The notes under the pieces were generated by a model. The model saw only the letters and a list, made by a program, of their open reading frames with translations, made no database searches and was not told the origin of the DNA. A program made the translations under genes and the position numbers. A stretch of DNA of 64,000 bases, taken from assembly GCA_963932145.1 (NCBI GenBank), contig OZ010611.1:59095292-59159291 (forward strand), read 5' to 3'. This DNA is from Acanthosepion lycidas (Eukaryota > Mollusca > Cephalopoda > Sepiida > Sepiidae). Within the stretch, counting starts at the first letter, position 1. Each line of letters opens with the position of its first letter. Of this stretch, positions 61,504-64,000 are shown piece after piece.

Positions 61504-62705
61504 CTTGTCTTTAGCTTTTTCTTCTATATTTAACTTTATGTAGAGGCTAGGCCCCCCTCTAAATCTTGGTTGAAATAATTTTTCATTCTAATTAATAGAA
61601 ATGGAGTAGCGATCAAAGGTGTCGTCTCATACAACTGTGAGTTAGCAGATAAAATAGTGGGCACAAAATGCGTGATCAGTGTCTTATTCTCTTCTGTTTA
61701 TGCCTTGTCTTTAGCTTTTTCTTCTATATTTAACTTTATGTAGAGGCTAGGCCCCCCTCTAAATCTTGGTTGAAATTATTTTTCATTCTAATTAATAGAA
61801 ATGGAGTAGCGTGCAATGGTGTCGTCTCATACAACTGTGAGTTAGCAGATAAAATTTGTGGGCACAAAATGGGTGATCAGTGTCTTATTCTCTTCTGTTT
61901 ATGCCTTGTCTTTACCTTTTTCTTCTATATTTAACTTTATGTAGAGGCTAGGCCCCCCTCTAAATCTTGGTTGAAATTATTTTTCATTCTAATTAATAGA
62001 AATGGAGTAGCGTGCAATGGTGTCGTCTCATACAACTGTGAGTTAGCAGATAAAATTTGTGGGCACAAAATGGGTGATCAATGTCTCATACTCTTCTGTT
62101 TATGCCTTGTCTTTAGCTTTTTCTTCTATATTTAACTTTATGTAGAGGCTAGGCCCCCCTCTAAATCTTGGTTGAAATTATATTTCATTCTAATTAATAG
62201 AAATGGAGTAGCGTGCAATGGTGTTATCTCATACAACAGTGAGGTAGGAGAAAAAATTTGTTGGCACAAAATGGGTGATCAGTATCTTATTTTCTTCTGT
62301 TTGTGCCTTGTCTTTAGCATTTTCTTCTATTTTTAACTTTATGTAGAGGCTAGGCCCCCCTCTAAATCTTGGTTGAAATTACTTTTCATTCTAATTCATA
62401 GAAATGGAGTAGCGTGCAATGGTGTCGTCTCATACAACAGTGAGGTAGGAGAAAAAATTTGTGGGCACAAAATGGCTGATCAGTGCCTTATTCACTTCTG
62501 CTTGTGCCTTGTCTTTAGCTTTTTCTTCTATATTTAACTTTATGTAGAGGCTAGGCCCCCCTCAAAATCTTGGTTGAAATAATTTTTCATTCTAATTAAC
62601 AGAAATGGAGTAGCGATCAAAGGTGTCGTCTCAAACAACAGTGAGTCAGGAGGAAAAATTTGTGGGCACAAAATGGGTGATCAGTGTTTATTCTCTTCTG
62701 TTTGT
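61504..62705 (+). repeat. Mixed monomers before the terminal trimer
   Basis: About six monomers. One is a shortened tail, GATAAAATAGTGGGC followed by AAATGCGTGATC, near 61650; the same pair returns near 63260 (about 1,606 bp). The 62.2-62.7 kb part resembles 49.7-50.2 kb (CTATTTTTAAC, AAATTACTTTTC, GTCAGGAGG). No gene is present. Confidence 0.75.
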
Positions 62706-63782
62706 GCCTTGTCTTTAGCTTTTTCTTCTATATTTAACTTTATGTAGAGGCTAGGCCCCCCTCTAAATCTTGGTTGAAATTATTTTTCATTCAAATTAAT
62801 AGAAATGGAGTAGCGATCAAAGGTGTCGTCTCAAACAACAGTGAGTTAGGAGAAAAAATTTGTGGGCACAAAATGGGTGATCAGTGTCTTATTCTCTTCT
62901 GGTTGTGCCTTGTCTTTATCTTTTTCTTCTATATTTAACTTTATGTAGAGGTTAGGCCCCCCTCTAAATCTTGGTTGAAATTACTTTTCATTCTAATTAA
63001 TAGAAATGGAGTAGCGTGCAATGGTGTCGTCTCATACAACAGTGAGGTAGGAGAAAAAATTTGTTGGCACAAAATGGGTGATCTGTGCCTTATTCACATT
63101 GGTTTGTGCCTTGTCTTTAGCTTTTTCTTCTATATTTAACTTTATGTAGAGGCTAGGCCCCCCTCTAAATCTTGGTTGAAATAATTTTTCATTCTAATTA
63201 ATAAAAATGGAGTAGCGATCAAAGGTGTCGTCTCATACAACTGTGAGTTAGCAGATAAAATAGTGGGCACAAAATGCGTGATCAGTGTCTTATTCTCTTC
63301 TGTTTATGCCTTGTCTTTAGCTTTTTCTTCTATATTTAACTTTATGTAGAGGCTAGGCCCCCCTCTAAATCTTGGTTGAAATTATTTTTCATTCAAATTA
63401 ATAGAAATGGAGTAGCGATCAAAGGTGTCGTCTCAAACAACAGTGAGTTAGGAGAAAAAATTTGTGGGCACAAAATGGGTGATCAGTGTCTTATTCTCTT
63501 CTGGTTGTGCCTTGTCTTTATCTTTTTCTTCTATATTTAACTTTATGTAGAGGTTAGGCCCCCCTCTAAATCTTGGTTGAAATTACTTTTCATTCTAATT
63601 AATAGAAATGGAGTAGCGTGCAATGGTGTCGTCTCATACAACAGTGAGGTAGGAGAAAAAATTTGTTGGCACAAAATGGGTGATCTGTGCCTTATTCACA
63701 TTGGTTTGTGCCTTGTCTTTAGCTTTTTCTTCTATATTTAACTTTATGTAGAGGCTAGGCCCCCCTCTAAATCTTGGTTGAA
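62706..63782 (+). repeat. 602-bp trimeric HOR, nearly two copies
   Basis: The copies are 62706-63307 and 63308-63782. The markers TTCAAATTAATAG (62790 and 63392), CTTCTGGTTGTGCC, GTAGAGGTTAGG, AAATTACTTTTC, GGTGATCTGTGCC and CACATTGG (63095 and 63697) step by 602 bp (3 x 201 minus 1). The second copy stops near 63782, where AAATTATTTTTC replaces AAATAATTTTTC. Confidence 0.9.
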
Positions 63783-64000
63783 ATTATTTTTCATTCTAAT
63801 TAATAGAAATGGAGTAGCGTGCAATGGTGTCGTCTCATACAACTGTGAGTTAGCAGATAAAATTTGTGGGCACAAAATGGGTGATCAGTGTCTTATTCTC
63901 TTCTGTTTATGCCTTGTCTTTACCTTTTTCTTCTATATTTAACTTTATGTAGAGGCTACGCCCCCCTCTAAATCTTGGTTGAAATTATTTTTCATTCTAA
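63783..64000 (+). repeat. Last monomer, array runs off the window
   Basis: One monomer of the AGCAGATAAAATTTG and CTTTACCTTTTTC type, with GGCTACGCCCC, cut by the window edge. The array therefore extends beyond 64000. Confidence 0.9.

Larger units (their letters stand above)
1..64000 (+). repeat. 201-bp tandem satellite array filling the window
   Basis: The TGATCAG landmark recurs at 19, 220, 421, 622, 823, 1024 and so on with a step of 201 bp, drifting only by small indels through to the right end. That gives about 318 monomers. Every monomer lies in the same orientation, and I saw no inversion and no inserted foreign sequence. Both window ends are inside monomers, so the array continues on both sides. 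Arrays of this size and order are known from centromeric and pericentromeric heterochromatin of eukaryotes; that location is inference. No coding function is supported. Confidence 0.99.

Noticed and set aside
1-64000. CRISPR array
   Set aside because: The period is 201 bp, the whole period is conserved, and there are no short repeats separated by unique spacers.
1-64000. Transposon, LTR element or other virus-like copy embedded in the array
   Set aside because: The monomer register continues through the whole window. I found no terminal repeats, target duplications or coding remnants.

Overview
The whole 64 kb window is one uninterrupted tandem satellite array. The unit is an AT-rich monomer of 201 bp (consensus GC about 36%, counted by hand), repeated head to tail in a single orientation about 318 times. 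I found no gene, RNA gene, transposon, rDNA, telomere repeat or single-copy sequence on either strand. A 64 kb satellite block with multi-level higher-order repeats (HORs) points to a nuclear eukaryotic chromosome, most likely (peri)centromeric or other constitutive heterochromatin. I do not recognise the satellite family and name no species.

Monomer phase used here: base 1 is the T of TGATCAG. Landmarks in order are the TGATCA site (1-6), a pyrimidine-rich half containing CTTTTTCTT (about 11-60), TATATTTAAC (53-62), a variable GGCCC(C/T)(T/C)TCT block (about 78-88), a T5 tract (about 107-111), two CpGs (about 138 and 150), a subfamily-specific block (about 160-187) and a near-perfect dyad TTTGTG-GG-CACAAA just before the next TGATCA.

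Layout. 0-6.2 kb: well-mixed monomers of the GGCCCCTTTCT type with only faint old HOR traces. 6.2-8.6 kb: three almost identical copies of an 803 bp tetramer. 8.6-15.3 kb: mixed monomers, including an alternating two-type stretch at 14.1-15.3 kb. 15.3-22.9 kb: tandem pair of a 3,814 bp 19-mer. 21.8-26.3 kb: tandem pair of a 2,212 bp 11-mer overlapping the end of the second 19-mer, then a shortened related copy to about 27.6 kb. 27.6-28.3 kb: old-type monomers marking a sharp change of subfamily. 28.3-43.3 kb: new subfamilies organised in 8-, 9- and 24/25-monomer units, including a 4.8-5.0 kb unit. 43.3-64 kb: a mosaic with a 401 bp dimer, a 1,206 bp hexamer, interleaved 8-, 14- and 19-mer duplications and a terminal 602 bp trimer.

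The content of interest is evolutionary and structural rather than coding. Nested duplications can be ordered in time, homogenised patches sit between older shuffled ones, and a conserved dyad and CpG pair are candidates for protein binding or chromatin function. All open frames are by-products of a period (201 = 3 x 67) that keeps the reading phase from monomer to monomer. Segment borders were placed by eye and are good to a few tens of bases. Near-identical copies should be checked against raw long reads, because assemblers can duplicate or collapse such arrays.
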